15,612 bases of DNA. It comes from Candidatus Sumerlaeota bacterium (GTDB taxonomy: Bacteria > Sumerlaeota > Sumerlaeia > MWCT01). A model generated the notes under the pieces. It saw nothing but the letters and a program-made list of their open reading frames with translations, had not been told where the DNA came from and searched no databases. Shown here piece after piece: positions 7,559 through 15,612 of the stretch. Location: positions 1 to 15,612 of the forward strand of contig JAPLSR010000331.1 of NCBI GenBank assembly GCA_026398545.1, written 5' to 3'. Made by a program: the position numbers and the translations under genes. Positions within the stretch are counted from its first letter, which is position 1. Every line of letters starts with the position of its first letter.

Positions 7559-10500
7559 TCGTAAATCGCCCAGGGTGCGGAAACGGAAGTCGTCGGCGCG
7601 CCTAAGACCCATAACGAGAATGAATATATGCCATTCGCTATATAGTGATGGTTCACTTTATCCAGAATGCCATCCACGAGCTCCCACGTTGCGCCGTTGT
7701 CATAAGAGCGATAACATTGCAGTTCCTCCTCAACGAGGCCCAGAGACGCTAACTCCGCCAGGTCATAATCAAAAAGTATGTCCGTCATGAAGTAGGGACC
7801 GCCAAGTCCTTCAATCCTCCAGTAACAGGGCGGCCCGGGCAGGGTGAATCCCGCAGGTTTGCCGGAGAACTTCTCAATTTTCACGTAGCCATACTGTGAT
7901 GTTAAATTGCTCAGCTGGAGAGACACGCCGGTTGTGCCAAAGGAGAATTCATTGTAGGCGCCGGGCGGGATGAGACAGTAGGCGGGATTGGTCTGTCCGC
8001 CGAGCGTTGAATGGATATAAACGCGGTCAACGGTGAAGGAGGCACCACCGCCGGCATACAGAGCGAGGCAACTGGCGTATGCCATAGGCGTCATATAACT
8101 CAATCCCATTTGTTCATGTCCGCGCAGGAAAAGGCGAGCGCCATTCGTATCCACCTTGAAAACAATATCAAATGTGTCAGTGGGCAGAGAAGGATAGCCG
8201 TAAAGAGTTGTCCAGCCCTGTAAGCCGCCGTAACCAAAGAAGTATCCTTCAAGGGGTGTACCGGGATTAGTGGCTTCCATACCGCAATAAATTATGTCTT
8301 TATCACCTATCAGGGAAAAATCCATAGAAGCGATTGTCAATGGAAGTGATACATAATGGACGCCTTTGATTTCAAGCCATAGAGGCAGGGCGCGGAAATA
8401 ATCCTTTGTCCTGATGCCGCAGTTATGAATCGTCACTTTGGAACTGGCAACCGGCGGCGTGCTTCCTGCCGTTACTTCCCACCTGGTCAAATCAAGGGAA
8501 GGCCCGTAGAAGTGGTCGTCAAAGCCGACTGTCTCAGGGGGTGGGGGAAGCGGCGTGGGCGTTGGCGAAGTTCCCGGATTGGAATATTTGGCAATGAAGA
8601 TATCCGCCATACCTGCTGAGGTCAAGTCGGTGCGACCGCTCTCGCCAAGTCCAAAGATTGCGGTTCCGGTGAAATAACCGGTAATCCATGTGTCATCGGT
8701 TGAGGAAATGGCGACGCCAAGTGCGAAGTCATGTCTATCCCTGCCCGCCTGCTTGACCCATGAAAGAGTGCCATCGGATTTGTAATGGGCGATGAAGATG
8801 TCTTCGTATCCGGCGGAGGTCAGTTTTGTCTCATGGGTTTCGCCCGCGCCGAATGTTGCGGAAGAACCCGATGAGGAGTTATAGCCGAAATAACCCGTGA
8901 CAATGGAGCTTCCATCGGAGAAGGCGGCAACGGACATGGCAACATCCGTCTCGGCGCCACCCGCCTTTTTTGCCCAGACAAGCGTCCCGGTTGAATTATA
9001 TTTTGCAATGAAGATGTCAGATTTTGAACCGGACAGGACTGTCTGACCGGCTTCACCCGCACCGAATGTTGCGCCCAGATAGAATGTACCGGCTACGAGT
9101 GGGCTTCCATCCTGAAGTGCGCAGACGGAATAACCGTAGTCGTTGCTGGTGCCGCCGGCGCGCTTCACCCAGACAGGCGTTCCGGATGTGTCATATTTTG
9201 CAATAAAGATGTCGCCTGAGCCGGCGGATGTGAGGTTAATACCCCCGAATGATGCAGTGCCAAAAAATCTGCCGGTGATGAAAGAACTCCCATCCGACAA
9301 AACGGCAATGGAGTAGGCGTAATCATAATCGCTTCCTCCCGCCTTCTTCGCCCAGAGGAGAGAGCCGTTCACATCATATTTTGCAAGGAAGATGTCCTCC
9401 TGCCCGGAGGAGGCGAGGGGAGTCTCATTTGCTTCCCCAGCGCCAAATGTTGCAGACCCCCGGAATGTCCCTGTTATGAAGGACTGTCCACCGGCAAGGG
9501 CGGCAACGCCTCTCCCGTAGTCAACATCAGTGCCGCCCGCCTTCTTTGCCCAGACCAACTGACCGGTTGAGCCATATTTGGCAATGAATATATCAGGGTT
9601 GCCTGATGAAGAAAGGATTGTCTGATAGGTCTCGCCGGGTCCGAATGTGGCGGAGCCAATAAAATAACCGGTGACAATGGAACTTCCATCCGGCAGGGCG
9701 GCAATGGAACCACCGGAGTCATAATCGGTTCCGCCCGCCCGTTTTGCCCAGGCAAGCGTCCCGTCCGCATTATATCTGGCGATGAAGATATCCGAATATG
9801 CCACAGGCACAAGGGTTGTTTCATGAGTTTCTCCCAGACCAAACGTGGCGGTGCTGGAGAAATCGCCTGTCACAACGGCGCTGCCATCGGGGAAGGTGTC
9901 TATTCCGCGTCCGAAATCGCCGTTATAAGCAGAGCCGGCGCGCTTCGCCCATTGCAGGATTTGGGAAGGCTCCGGCGGCGGTCCTGGAGTTGGACCGGGT
10001 GTTGGAGTTGGCCCGGGTGGCGGTGTTGGCGTTGGAGTTGGGACGGGTGTCCCTGTTGGCGTCGGTGTTAGAATTGGCGTTGGAGATGGTGTTGGCGTTG
10101 GTGTTGGCATTGTAAGGGAAAATTGTGTATAGAAGCATGTGTCATAAACAGGGACGGGAGAGCCGGATCCGCTGCCGCCCACATTAAGAACGTAATTTTT
10201 ATCACTTATTGCATACCCGACGCCCATTGTTCTTCCCCTTGGTCCGGGTAGGTCTGTTTCAATAGAGACCTGCGTTATATCCCCGGTTGCGGGGTTTATC
10301 ATGCAGCGCTGGACAAGGTCAAGGGGTGATAGAGAGTTAGCAAGTCCGCCCATGACGAAGATATTATCCGCCACGCACGCAATGCCCATATCGAAGCAGG
10401 CGGTGTCTAATAAAGCGGCGGTTTTCGTCCATGTTCCCCCAAGAGTGCCATTTGCGTTAATTGTGTTGTAGTATATGTCAATTAAGTAAATTTCCCAGAT

Positions 10501-11175
10501 GCTGCCGCCAATAAGATAAATGTAATTTGCCGTTGACCCCTGATAAGTCACAACGCCATGGAATGCATAACCGATAGGAAGGGATGTGGTGGTGTTCCAC
10601 GGACCGAAATCGCCCGATGTTTGAATCTCGGAATAATAAACAGTCGGCACATAGACCACGTCATTTCTTTCGCCACCTATAATATAGATATACTTGCCAA
10701 ATCCGAGAACGCCCCTCCCGAAGCAATCCATTTGCGAGATGCCGCCATCGTCAGGAATCGCCACGCTTGATGTTGTCCATGAGCCAAGCGACCCATCAGG
10801 ATTGATAGAGGCATAATAGCAAGTCGGCATGGTGATGTAAATTTCATCCCAGCCGCCCCAGACATACATCTTTCCATTATATGCGTATGCGCCGCACATG
10901 GCGCGTTTTGCGGGCAAGGATGTGGTCGCCTGCCATGTTCCCAGAGACCCGTCCGCATTCACCGAGACATAATACACATTATTCACGGCACGGGTAGTGG
11001 AACTCTCTGAAGAAGGTCTCCCGCCAATACTATAGACATAGCCATTGTTATAGACCACGGTTCCGCCTCTTATGGGAACGGGAAGTAAGCTGGTGGATGT
11101 CCATGTCAGAGAGCCAAAGGCGAGAGAGCCGACGCACAATAGGGAAATGATGCACAACAAAATATTCTTCCGCAT
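7555..11175 (-). CDS. Large secreted double-propeller protein (Kelch plus SBBP repeats)
   Basis: The 1206-residue product begins MRKNILLCIISLL with a signal peptide ending near residue 21. An AGGAGG seven bases upstream supports the ATG at 11175; an in-frame upstream start at 11226 would spoil the signal sequence. Residues 27-352 hold six Kelch-like motifs (VYSIGG, MYVWGG, IYIIGG, IYLIGG, IFVMGG, VLNVGG). A Thr/Pro linker covers 356-403. Seven SBBP-type repeats of about 66 residues follow at 405-867, each with WAKRAGG-like, ITGxF, ATFG and DIFIAKY elements, so a seven-bladed propeller is likely. A second Pro-rich linker (870-880) leads to a beta domain at about 884-1055 and a C-terminal one ending in FSLWVLG. 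No catalytic motif, LPXTG or other sorting signal was seen. A surface binding or scaffold role is inference. It is convergent with moxR and divergent from DUF58. Confidence 0.92.
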   Translation of the reverse strand: MRKNILLCIISLLCVGSLAFGSLTWTSTSLLPVPIRGGTVVYNNGYVYSIGGRPSSESSTTRAVNNVYYVSVNADGSLGTWQATTSLPAKRAMCGAYAYNGKMYVWGGWDEIYITMPTCYYASINPDGSLGSWTTSSVAIPDDGGISQMDCFGRGVLGFGKYIYIIGGERNDVVYVPTVYYSEIQTSGDFGPWNTTTSLPIGYAFHGVVTYQGSTANYIYLIGGSIWEIYLIDIYYNTINANGTLGGTWTKTAALLDTACFDMGIACVADNIFVMGGLANSLSPLDLVQRCMINPATGDITQVSIETDLPGPRGRTMGVGYAISDKNYVLNVGGSGSGSPVPVYDTCFYTQFSLTMPTPTPTPSPTPILTPTPTGTPVPTPTPTPPPGPTPTPGPTPGPPPEPSQILQWAKRAGSAYNGDFGRGIDTFPDGSAVVTGDFSSTATFGLGETHETTLVPVAYSDIFIARYNADGTLAWAKRAGGTDYDSGGSIAALPDGSSIVTGYFIGSATFGPGETYQTILSSSGNPDIFIAKYGSTGQLVWAKKAGGTDVDYGRGVAALAGGQSFITGTFRGSATFGAGEANETPLASSGQEDIFLAKYDVNGSLLWAKKAGGSDYDYAYSIAVLSDGSSFITGRFFGTASFGGINLTSAGSGDIFIAKYDTSGTPVWVKRAGGTSNDYGYSVCALQDGSPLVAGTFYLGATFGAGEAGQTVLSGSKSDIFIAKYNSTGTLVWAKKAGGAETDVAMSVAAFSDGSSIVTGYFGYNSSSGSSATFGAGETHETKLTSAGYEDIFIAHYKSDGTLSWVKQAGRDRHDFALGVAISSTDDTWITGYFTGTAIFGLGESGRTDLTSAGMADIFIAKYSNPGTSPTPTPLPPPPETVGFDDHFYGPSLDLTRWEVTAGSTPPVASSKVTIHNCGIRTKDYFRALPLWLEIKGVHYVSLPLTIASMDFSLIGDKDIIYCGMEATNPGTPLEGYFFGYGGLQGWTTLYGYPSLPTDTFDIVFKVDTNGARLFLRGHEQMGLSYMTPMAYASCLALYAGGGASFTVDRVYIHSTLGGQTNPAYCLIPPGAYNEFSFGTTGVSLQLSNLTSQYGYVKIEKFSGKPAGFTLPGPPCYWRIEGLGGPYFMTDILFDYDLAELASLGLVEEELQCYRSYDNGATWELVDGILDKVNHHYIANGIYSFSLWVLGAPTTSVSAPWAIYD
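8572..9960 (-). repeat. Seven SBBP-type beta-propeller repeats (coding)
   Basis: About seven tandem units near 200 bases each code for the second propeller. Unit 4 is shortened (ATFGAGE region reduced to ASFGGIN) and unit 6 is lengthened by a Ser/Gly-rich insert (GYNSSSGSS). The last unit departs most (VAISSTDDTW). The units have diverged at the DNA level, so recent amplification is unlikely. Confidence 0.88.
9967..10107 (-). repeat. Low-complexity Thr/Pro linker-coding repeat
   Basis: On the plus strand this reads as GGTGTTGGCGTTGG-type short repeats. It codes for a linker of TPTP and GPTP units between the two propellers. Such stretches are prone to slippage and to assembly error, so the exact length should be viewed with care. 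Confidence 0.85.
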
Positions 11176-11375
11176 TTTCTCCTCCTTTTTCGGGCAAAGA
11201 GTATTGACTGAATAGTTGTAAAACACATAGTGTCAAGGTGAATAGGCAAAATTTTAATGCAAAAAAGTGTGCTATTGAGACCAACCTTCGGGGTTTTTTA
11301 TACGTCTGTATCACATAAGAGATTTTATTCTTGTTCCCGCCGGGATTGGATGCCATATATAGGAGGAAGATAAAT

Positions 11376-11409
11376 AATTGACAATTGACAATTGATAATT
11401 GACAATTAG
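11376..11409. repeat. 7-bp tandem repeat AATTGAC (4.8 copies)
   Basis: Units are AATTGAC at 11376, 11383 and 11397, AATTGAT at 11390, and a partial AATTAG at 11404. The array sits between a strong AGGAGG (11361-11366) and the DUF58 start. It contains TTGACA hexamers, one of which (11378-11383) has GACAAT 17 bases downstream, a weak promoter match. Short heptameric repeats of this kind can vary in copy number. Confidence 0.85.
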
Positions 11410-11421
11410 TTGAAGGGTGCG

Positions 11422-12768
11422 ATGGTGAAGAAGATTACAGGTTTGTTCTTACTATGGATTATTATCCCCATGGGGCTGGCGGCGCTCCTTTTTTATCTTG
11501 GGGCGGGGATGATTTCTTTGTGCCTTTACGCCTTTTTCATTCTCGCAATCTCCGCACGCATTATGATTGCCCTCTGGATGCGACCACTGCAATGTTTCCG
11601 GAACTTGAGCGATGAAATCATCCGCGTTGGCGAAACGGTCAAGGTCGTTGTGCGTATCCGCAATCCATACTGGTGGCCCATCCTCTGGGCTTATGTGGAG
11701 GAAACGCTTCCCGCGAGGATGCGCATTGATGGGACGATGCGGCGGCTTTTATTTTTGCTCCCCCGCCAGACGCAATACCTGTTTTACAGCGTGACCATTG
11801 CACGGCGCGGGTGTCACCAGCTCGGACCTCTGGTGGTGGAGACGGGGGATGTGTTCGGTCTCTTTCGCAGGACGCGGGTGGAGAAGAGGCGTGATTTTGT
11901 GACGGCAGTTCCCAACTATACGGAGATAGAGGAGTTTCGCGCGGGACAGCGGCGGTTGCTGGGCGACTTTGCCTCCGAGCGCAGTCTGTTTGATGACCCC
12001 ACGCGCATCCGGGGTATCCGCGAATATCAGCGCGGGGATGCGCTGAAGCATATTCACTGGAAGACCACCGCTCATACGGGCAAGCTGATGAGTAAGGTGT
12101 TCGACCCGGTGGAGGTGGCGGGGGCAACGGTGGTCCTGGATTTTCACAAAGAGACGTGGGAGGATGCGGAACGGGTGGAGCAAAAGAAGCCGGGGGTGTT
12201 AGAGGACCCCCGCCCGCCGGAGGAGATGGCTCTTGAGACGGCATGTTCCATCTGCCGCTATCTCTGGGACGGCGGATGGTCGGTCGGATTTTTGTCAAAC
12301 GGACGTGACCCGCTGGGCATTCCCGGTATCACACTGGCGCAGGCGCATTCTATGGAATCCCTCAGCGAGGCGCTGGAGTCGGCACGGATGGGCGTGAAAG
12401 ATGACAGGTTAGAGCCGGTTTTTATTCCAGCCCGCCGCGCACCGGAGCAGTTTTCACTTATTCATGAAAATCTCGGGCGGCTTGAAATCACGGACGGGTT
12501 GCGGATTGAGGATGCCCTGCTTGACAGAATCCCGCATATTGAGCGCCAGCAGGTTCTTGTGATTCTCACCGGGGATGTGACGGATTCCCTGATTTCCGGT
12601 CTGTTGCAGGTGCGGGCGCTGGGATACCGCATGATGGTTTTTATTGTGAGAAACACCGTGGCGCATGACCGCGCCTTTGAGGCGTTTGTGCCGCAGGGGA
12701 TAGATGTGTTTGACCTCGAGCATGAAGGGAGGCTTTCGGAGATTGCAACAGGAAGGCGGTTTTTCTAA
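11422..12768 (+). CDS. DUF58 domain protein (MoxR partner), VWA-like fold
   Basis: DUF58 proteins are membrane-anchored, VWA-like partners of MoxR ATPases; their exact role is poorly defined. Numbered from ATG 11422 (448 residues), two hydrophobic segments lie at about 6-30 and 31-53. A beta-rich domain follows with the family-typical DVFGLFRR near 143-150. The DUF58 signature RGIREYQRGDALKHIHWKTT is at 197-216. The VWA-like part starts at VVLDFHKETW (237-246), where the MIDAS serines (DxSxS) are missing. I chose ATG 11422 because AAGGG lies four bases upstream; the TTG at 11410 has no ribosome binding site. It overlaps the next gene by 65 bases. Its usual moxR partner is separated from it by the 3.6-kb propeller gene on the other strand. 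Confidence 0.92.
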   Translation: MVKKITGLFLLWIIIPMGLAALLFYLGAGMISLCLYAFFILAISARIMIALWMRPLQCFRNLSDEIIRVGETVKVVVRIRNPYWWPILWAYVEETLPARMRIDGTMRRLLFLLPRQTQYLFYSVTIARRGCHQLGPLVVETGDVFGLFRRTRVEKRRDFVTAVPNYTEIEEFRAGQRRLLGDFASERSLFDDPTRIRGIREYQRGDALKHIHWKTTAHTGKLMSKVFDPVEVAGATVVLDFHKETWEDAERVEQKKPGVLEDPRPPEEMALETACSICRYLWDGGWSVGFLSNGRDPLGIPGITLAQAHSMESLSEALESARMGVKDDRLEPVFIPARRAPEQFSLIHENLGRLEITDGLRIEDALLDRIPHIERQQVLVILTGDVTDSLISGLLQVRALGYRMMVFIVRNTVAHDRAFEAFVPQGIDVFDLEHEGRLSEIATGRRFF

Positions 12769-14365
12769 ATTCCTGAGTTCATTTTTCATCCCTTTTTGCA
12801 TCTGGGGGATGATGTCCTCGCTGGTGCTGCATCTGATAGAGGTGCGGAGTCTCTTCATTGCGGGGGGCGAGGGCAGGCTGCGTCTTGCGGCGGTTTCTTT
12901 TGCGCTGGGGATTATTCTTGTTCAGCGGTTGGTGCGAGTTCTGGGTCCGAGTTATGCGAGGGCGTATGGTTTTGCGCTGGGTGCGGCAATCACCCTTTTT
13001 GTCGCCTATTTTGCATGGGCATATCTTTTGCCCGTTCCCCCGCTTATAGTTTTTCTCGTCAATGAAACCATATTTGGCGTCCTCTGGTTCACCGGACATA
13101 AGATTACGGCGGCATGCTGGGTGGATAGTCCCTTGATGGAGGCAACCGCCGCGGAGACCGGAATCTTTTCGAGACAGAAGTTTTTAAAGAAGGCGTTGGA
13201 GGCGAAGAAAGAGGAGCGGTTGAGAGAGGCTAACTGGAAGGAGCGACTTCCGCAGAACCATCCCGGACGCGTGATATTATATTTTTCCATGTTTGCCGTT
13301 CCAGCGTTTGGCGCGGCGGTTCATCTTTCAGGAGCGGGGGGCGCGCGCATGCTCTTGCGTATGGGGATTTTTCTTTTCATTTATCTCTGGTGCGCCTTTT
13401 CCCTTTTATTTTTATCCGGGCTTAGCCGACTGGCGTCCTATTTTGAGAAGCGCAACGTATCGCTTCCCGAACGTGTGGGGCTTTCATGGCTTGCAATCGG
13501 TTTTCTTGTGGTAACCTTTGCCATTATTCTGGCGGTTTTCCTGCCCCAGCCGCCGACCATTCCGGGCTTGTATGTGCGCACTCGGATTGAGTCTGTCTAT
13601 CGCGGCTGGAGTCGTGAAGGCGGGATGAAGGACACCGTCCAGTCGGGTGAGGGAAAGGCGGGCTCCAATGCGGGGAATCTGGGACAGTGGAAACTTGACA
13701 GGGATACCGCGGTAAATATCCTTGAAAAGCGGGCTTCCAAAGTTGACCAGTTGAAAGACCCTTTTCTTTCCGACATTTACCGCAACACGGGCTTTGAGCC
13801 GGAATATCGGAACACCCTTGTCTTAGTCGCGGCTGCAAATGAGGCATTTTCCAGCATCTTTGGCGTTGTGCTCAAGGTGATATTAGTCCTGGCGGCGTGC
13901 GCCGCCCTTATAGTTGTGTCTATGGCGCTCATGTCGGCATACACCGGAATAAAGCAGTCAATTCCCCGGTGGCGTCGCAAGAAGAAGGTGGACAAAGAGC
14001 AGAAGCGGAAAGAGATTATCAAGAGGCTTCTGGAGCATCCGGCGGCGTCGCATTTCCGCCGGTTATTGGACCCGTTCGCCGCAGGGATGATGCGCGATGG
14101 CGACGCCCTTGTGCGTTATCTGTGGGAGGCGATGCTGGCATATTGCACCGACTATGGCACGCCATGTCCTGTGTATAAGACGCCCTTTGAATTTGTGGAA
14201 GATAAGCCGGATGCCATCGAGGGATTTGAAGATAATGCGGAATACATCGCCCGCATGTTCACATATAGTGAATATTCCGGTGAAAAGGTCTCCAGTGATG
14301 AGATTCCGCGGTTGAAGAAATTCTGGTTAGCCCTTCGCCAGCACGCCCAACTTTCCGATGTTTGA
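12704..14365 (+). CDS. Multi-pass membrane protein with C-terminal DUF4129-like domain
   Basis: The 553-residue product has hydrophobic segments at about 22-45, 60-80, 88-128 (probably two), 189-208, 217-240, 259-280 and 383-413. A periplasmic or external segment lies at about 281-380 and a basic stretch PRWRRKKK at 421-428 faces the cytoplasm. The C-terminus (about 445-548) resembles DUF4129, with HFRRLLDPFAAGM, FEFVEDKPDA and FTYSEYSGE. DUF4129 proteins often follow MoxR and DUF58, usually with a transglutaminase protein (TgpA type); no transglutaminase domain is seen here. The start at 12704 has AGGGG four bases upstream and lies inside the DUF58 end, suggesting coupling; ATG 12722 is an alternative without a clear ribosome binding site. 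Family assignment is moderately sure; function unknown. Confidence 0.8.
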   Translation: MCLTSSMKGGFRRLQQEGGFSKFLSSFFIPFCIWGMMSSLVLHLIEVRSLFIAGGEGRLRLAAVSFALGIILVQRLVRVLGPSYARAYGFALGAAITLFVAYFAWAYLLPVPPLIVFLVNETIFGVLWFTGHKITAACWVDSPLMEATAAETGIFSRQKFLKKALEAKKEERLREANWKERLPQNHPGRVILYFSMFAVPAFGAAVHLSGAGGARMLLRMGIFLFIYLWCAFSLLFLSGLSRLASYFEKRNVSLPERVGLSWLAIGFLVVTFAIILAVFLPQPPTIPGLYVRTRIESVYRGWSREGGMKDTVQSGEGKAGSNAGNLGQWKLDRDTAVNILEKRASKVDQLKDPFLSDIYRNTGFEPEYRNTLVLVAAANEAFSSIFGVVLKVILVLAACAALIVVSMALMSAYTGIKQSIPRWRRKKKVDKEQKRKEIIKRLLEHPAASHFRRLLDPFAAGMMRDGDALVRYLWEAMLAYCTDYGTPCPVYKTPFEFVEDKPDAIEGFEDNAEYIARMFTYSEYSGEKVSSDEIPRLKKFWLALRQHAQLSDV

Positions 14366-14398
14366 CATATATTTAAGAGACGCAAAAAAAAGAAACTT

Positions 14399-14434
14399 AT
14401 TCACCACAGAGTCACAGAGGACACAGAGAAATTC
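14399..14434 (+). repeat. CACAGAG-type intergenic repeat between convergent genes
   Basis: This segment reads ATTCACCACAGAG, then TCACAGAGG and ACACAGAG, the clearest copy of the dispersed repeat. It lies 33 bases past the DUF4129 stop and ahead of the convergent acyltransferase end at 14467. No T-run hairpin typical of an intrinsic terminator follows. Confidence 0.65.
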
Positions 14435-14466
14435 TGATATTTTCTTTGTTTCCTTATCCGCAGATT

Positions 14467-15612
14467 CTATAGTCTCCAGTAAATCTTCTTTTTATTGCAC
14501 CAGAGGACGACGCACCAGAGGAGCGCTGTCCAGAGGAGTCCACCCCAGACGCCATGCCAGCCGGAAAGTCCGTCTAAGAATCCATAGAATCCGAGCGCAA
14601 TGACAAAGACTCTCACCACCGGCTGCATGAAATATGCCAGAAGCGCGTTTGAGCCATAGACGTTCAGAGGCCATGCCCACACCTTGAATCCACCCACATC
14701 TATAATGAGGTAGAATATGAGAAAGGTGAGCGCCGCAATACCGGAGGTAAAGATGGAATATGAGGGCGAGACGTAATCCTTGTTTATCGGCGCCTGGTAA
14801 ATATGCAGGAGATAACCCACGACGGTGAACACGATTCCAATCAGGAGACACTGTTTGATGATGGTTTTGTGTTTGCGGCTCACGATGGCATCTCCGAGGA
14901 GCGTCCCCACAACTGTGCACAGACCATAGGAGATGGAAGCCCAGGGCGTGCAATGAAGTGTCAGCGGTTGGAGCGGGTCGCCAAGGGGATTGACGATTGT
15001 GAGAAACCCTTTGCTCTTGTCGCCAAGTTCCAGCCACCAGGTATAGTGCCAGGACATGTATCCGTGGAAGATTGCGATGATGGCGACGGCGAGCCAGCGT
15101 TTGATGGCAGTGAAGCGCATGAGGGCGGCGCCCATGAAATAGGCAACGCCAATTGCCTGAAGGATGCCCCACCAGTAGGATGTTTTAAGGACGAGCGAAA
15201 TATATATCACGCCTGCGAGGATGAGAAGGAGTGTGCGCGTGCCGACATGTTTCCACCATGCCGCCCCGCGCCGCTGTTTGCTCAAGGGTATGCACATGCC
15301 AACGATGAAGACAAAGAAGGGCGCAACGAGGTCAGTGAAGGTGCAGCCGTTGCCGTATCCACGGAATTCGAGCATGGGGTGCCACAAAACCGTAAACTCT
15401 AAATCCTGTCGATTGATGGCGAGGATGCCATCATCCTTCCTGAGCGGTTTGGCATGAGTTACCAGCACATTTTTATAGATAACGATGTTTCGCCCGAATG
15501 TCTCTTCGGGGTTCCCCTTTTTATCCAGAAACGTCCCTTTATACCTGGTGTTGGGTAGTCTTTCCAGGACTTTTGCCTTTCGATAAATGGGTGAATGTGG
15601 TTTGCCCTCCCA
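14467..15612 (-). CDS. Membrane acyltransferase of DUF5009/HGSNAT (COG4299) type, N-terminus beyond window
   Basis: Relatives are multi-pass membrane proteins resembling heparan-alpha-glucosaminide N-acetyltransferase, which transfer acetyl groups across a membrane to sugars. The frame is open from the right edge (382 codons visible). The family-typical segment NGCTFTDLVAPFFVFIVGM comes about 48 codons after a GTG at 15468, followed by about eight further hydrophobic helices, GILQAIGVAYF and a C-terminal GSNALLAYFMQP. The canonical first part with LD-RG and the first helix is missing; in its place is a hydrophilic stretch running off the edge (for example KAKVLERLPNTRYKG). The histidine expected just before the NG of the loop appears to be arginine (EFRGYGNG), judged from memory of the family. 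The GTG at 15468 has no ribosome binding site, so the true start is probably outside. Acceptor sugar unknown. Confidence 0.82.
   Translation of the reverse strand, partial: WEGKPHSPIYRKAKVLERLPNTRYKGTFLDKKGNPEETFGRNIVIYKNVLVTHAKPLRKDDGILAINRQDLEFTVLWHPMLEFRGYGNGCTFTDLVAPFFVFIVGMCIPLSKQRRGAAWWKHVGTRTLLLILAGVIYISLVLKTSYWWGILQAIGVAYFMGAALMRFTAIKRWLAVAIIAIFHGYMSWHYTWWLELGDKSKGFLTIVNPLGDPLQPLTLHCTPWASISYGLCTVVGTLLGDAIVSRKHKTIIKQCLLIGIVFTVVGYLLHIYQAPINKDYVSPSYSIFTSGIAALTFLIFYLIIDVGGFKVWAWPLNVYGSNALLAYFMQPVVRVFVIALGFYGFLDGLSGWHGVWGGLLWTALLWCVVLWCNKKKIYWRL

Noticed and set aside
11175..11226. Upstream start giving a 1223-residue propeller protein
   Set aside because: It would put 17 charged and polar residues before the signal peptide; the ATG at 11175 has an ideal AGGAGG.
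11205..11237. Promoter for the propeller gene (TTGACA on the minus strand at 11232-11237)
   Set aside because: The -35 is perfect but no acceptable -10 lies 16-18 bases downstream, so I did not list it.
11281..11301. AACC-TTCGG-GGTT followed by a T-run as a terminator
   Set aside because: The stem is only four base pairs and no plus-strand gene ends just upstream.
14803..15402. 199-codon plus-strand frame opposite the acyltransferase
   Set aside because: Charged, low-similarity product antisense to a hydrophobic membrane protein; a shadow.

Overview
The window reads as a bacterial chromosome segment from an uncultured or poorly sampled lineage. GC content is slightly above half, genes lie on both strands and spacing is short. 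The evidence is a chromosomal parA/parB pair with a perfect parS site, a lipoprotein with a standard lipobox, Shine-Dalgarno sequences of the AGGAGG type, and an archaeal/eukaryotic-type prolyl-tRNA synthetase of the kind carried by some bacterial groups. Large secreted proteins with Thr-Pro linkers and propeller repeats, a DUF5009/HGSNAT-like membrane acyltransferase and small intergenic CACAGAG repeats would suit PVC/FCB-like or candidate-phylum bacteria. That placement is inference; no rRNA or other phylogenetic marker beyond ProRS is present.

Left part (1-4200): parB (cut by the left edge) and parA/soj form a minus-strand operon with a GTGA overlap and an 18-bp parS palindrome in the soj leader, so the region may be near the replication origin. 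Divergent from it are a coiled-coil-like lipoprotein (DUF4398-like) and proS, which ends in a repeat-rich possible terminator.

Middle (4200-11400): two secreted-protein genes on the minus strand flank a broken plus-strand moxR. The first encodes a clostripain-family (C11) cysteine peptidase with a PPC domain and a C-terminal beta domain; the gene is bracketed by near-identical 16-bp direct repeats. The second encodes a 1206-residue protein with a six-motif Kelch propeller, a Thr/Pro linker, seven SBBP-type repeats (a second propeller) and C-terminal beta domains. It sits between moxR and its usual partner DUF58 gene and shares stop-codon bases with moxR.

Right part (11400-15612): the DUF58 gene and a DUF4129 membrane-protein gene overlap and form the rest of a MoxR-type module, with a 7-bp tandem repeat in the leader. 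Next comes a convergent DUF5009-like membrane acyltransferase gene that is open at the right edge and has an unusual N-terminal region.

I do not see a clearly new defence or mobile system. The strongest oddities are the moxR internal deletion with a frame change, the propeller gene interrupting the moxR-DUF58 pair, the repeat-bracketed peptidase gene and the heptamer repeat separating a strong Shine-Dalgarno sequence from DUF58. No tRNA, rRNA, CRISPR array, transposase or integrase was seen.
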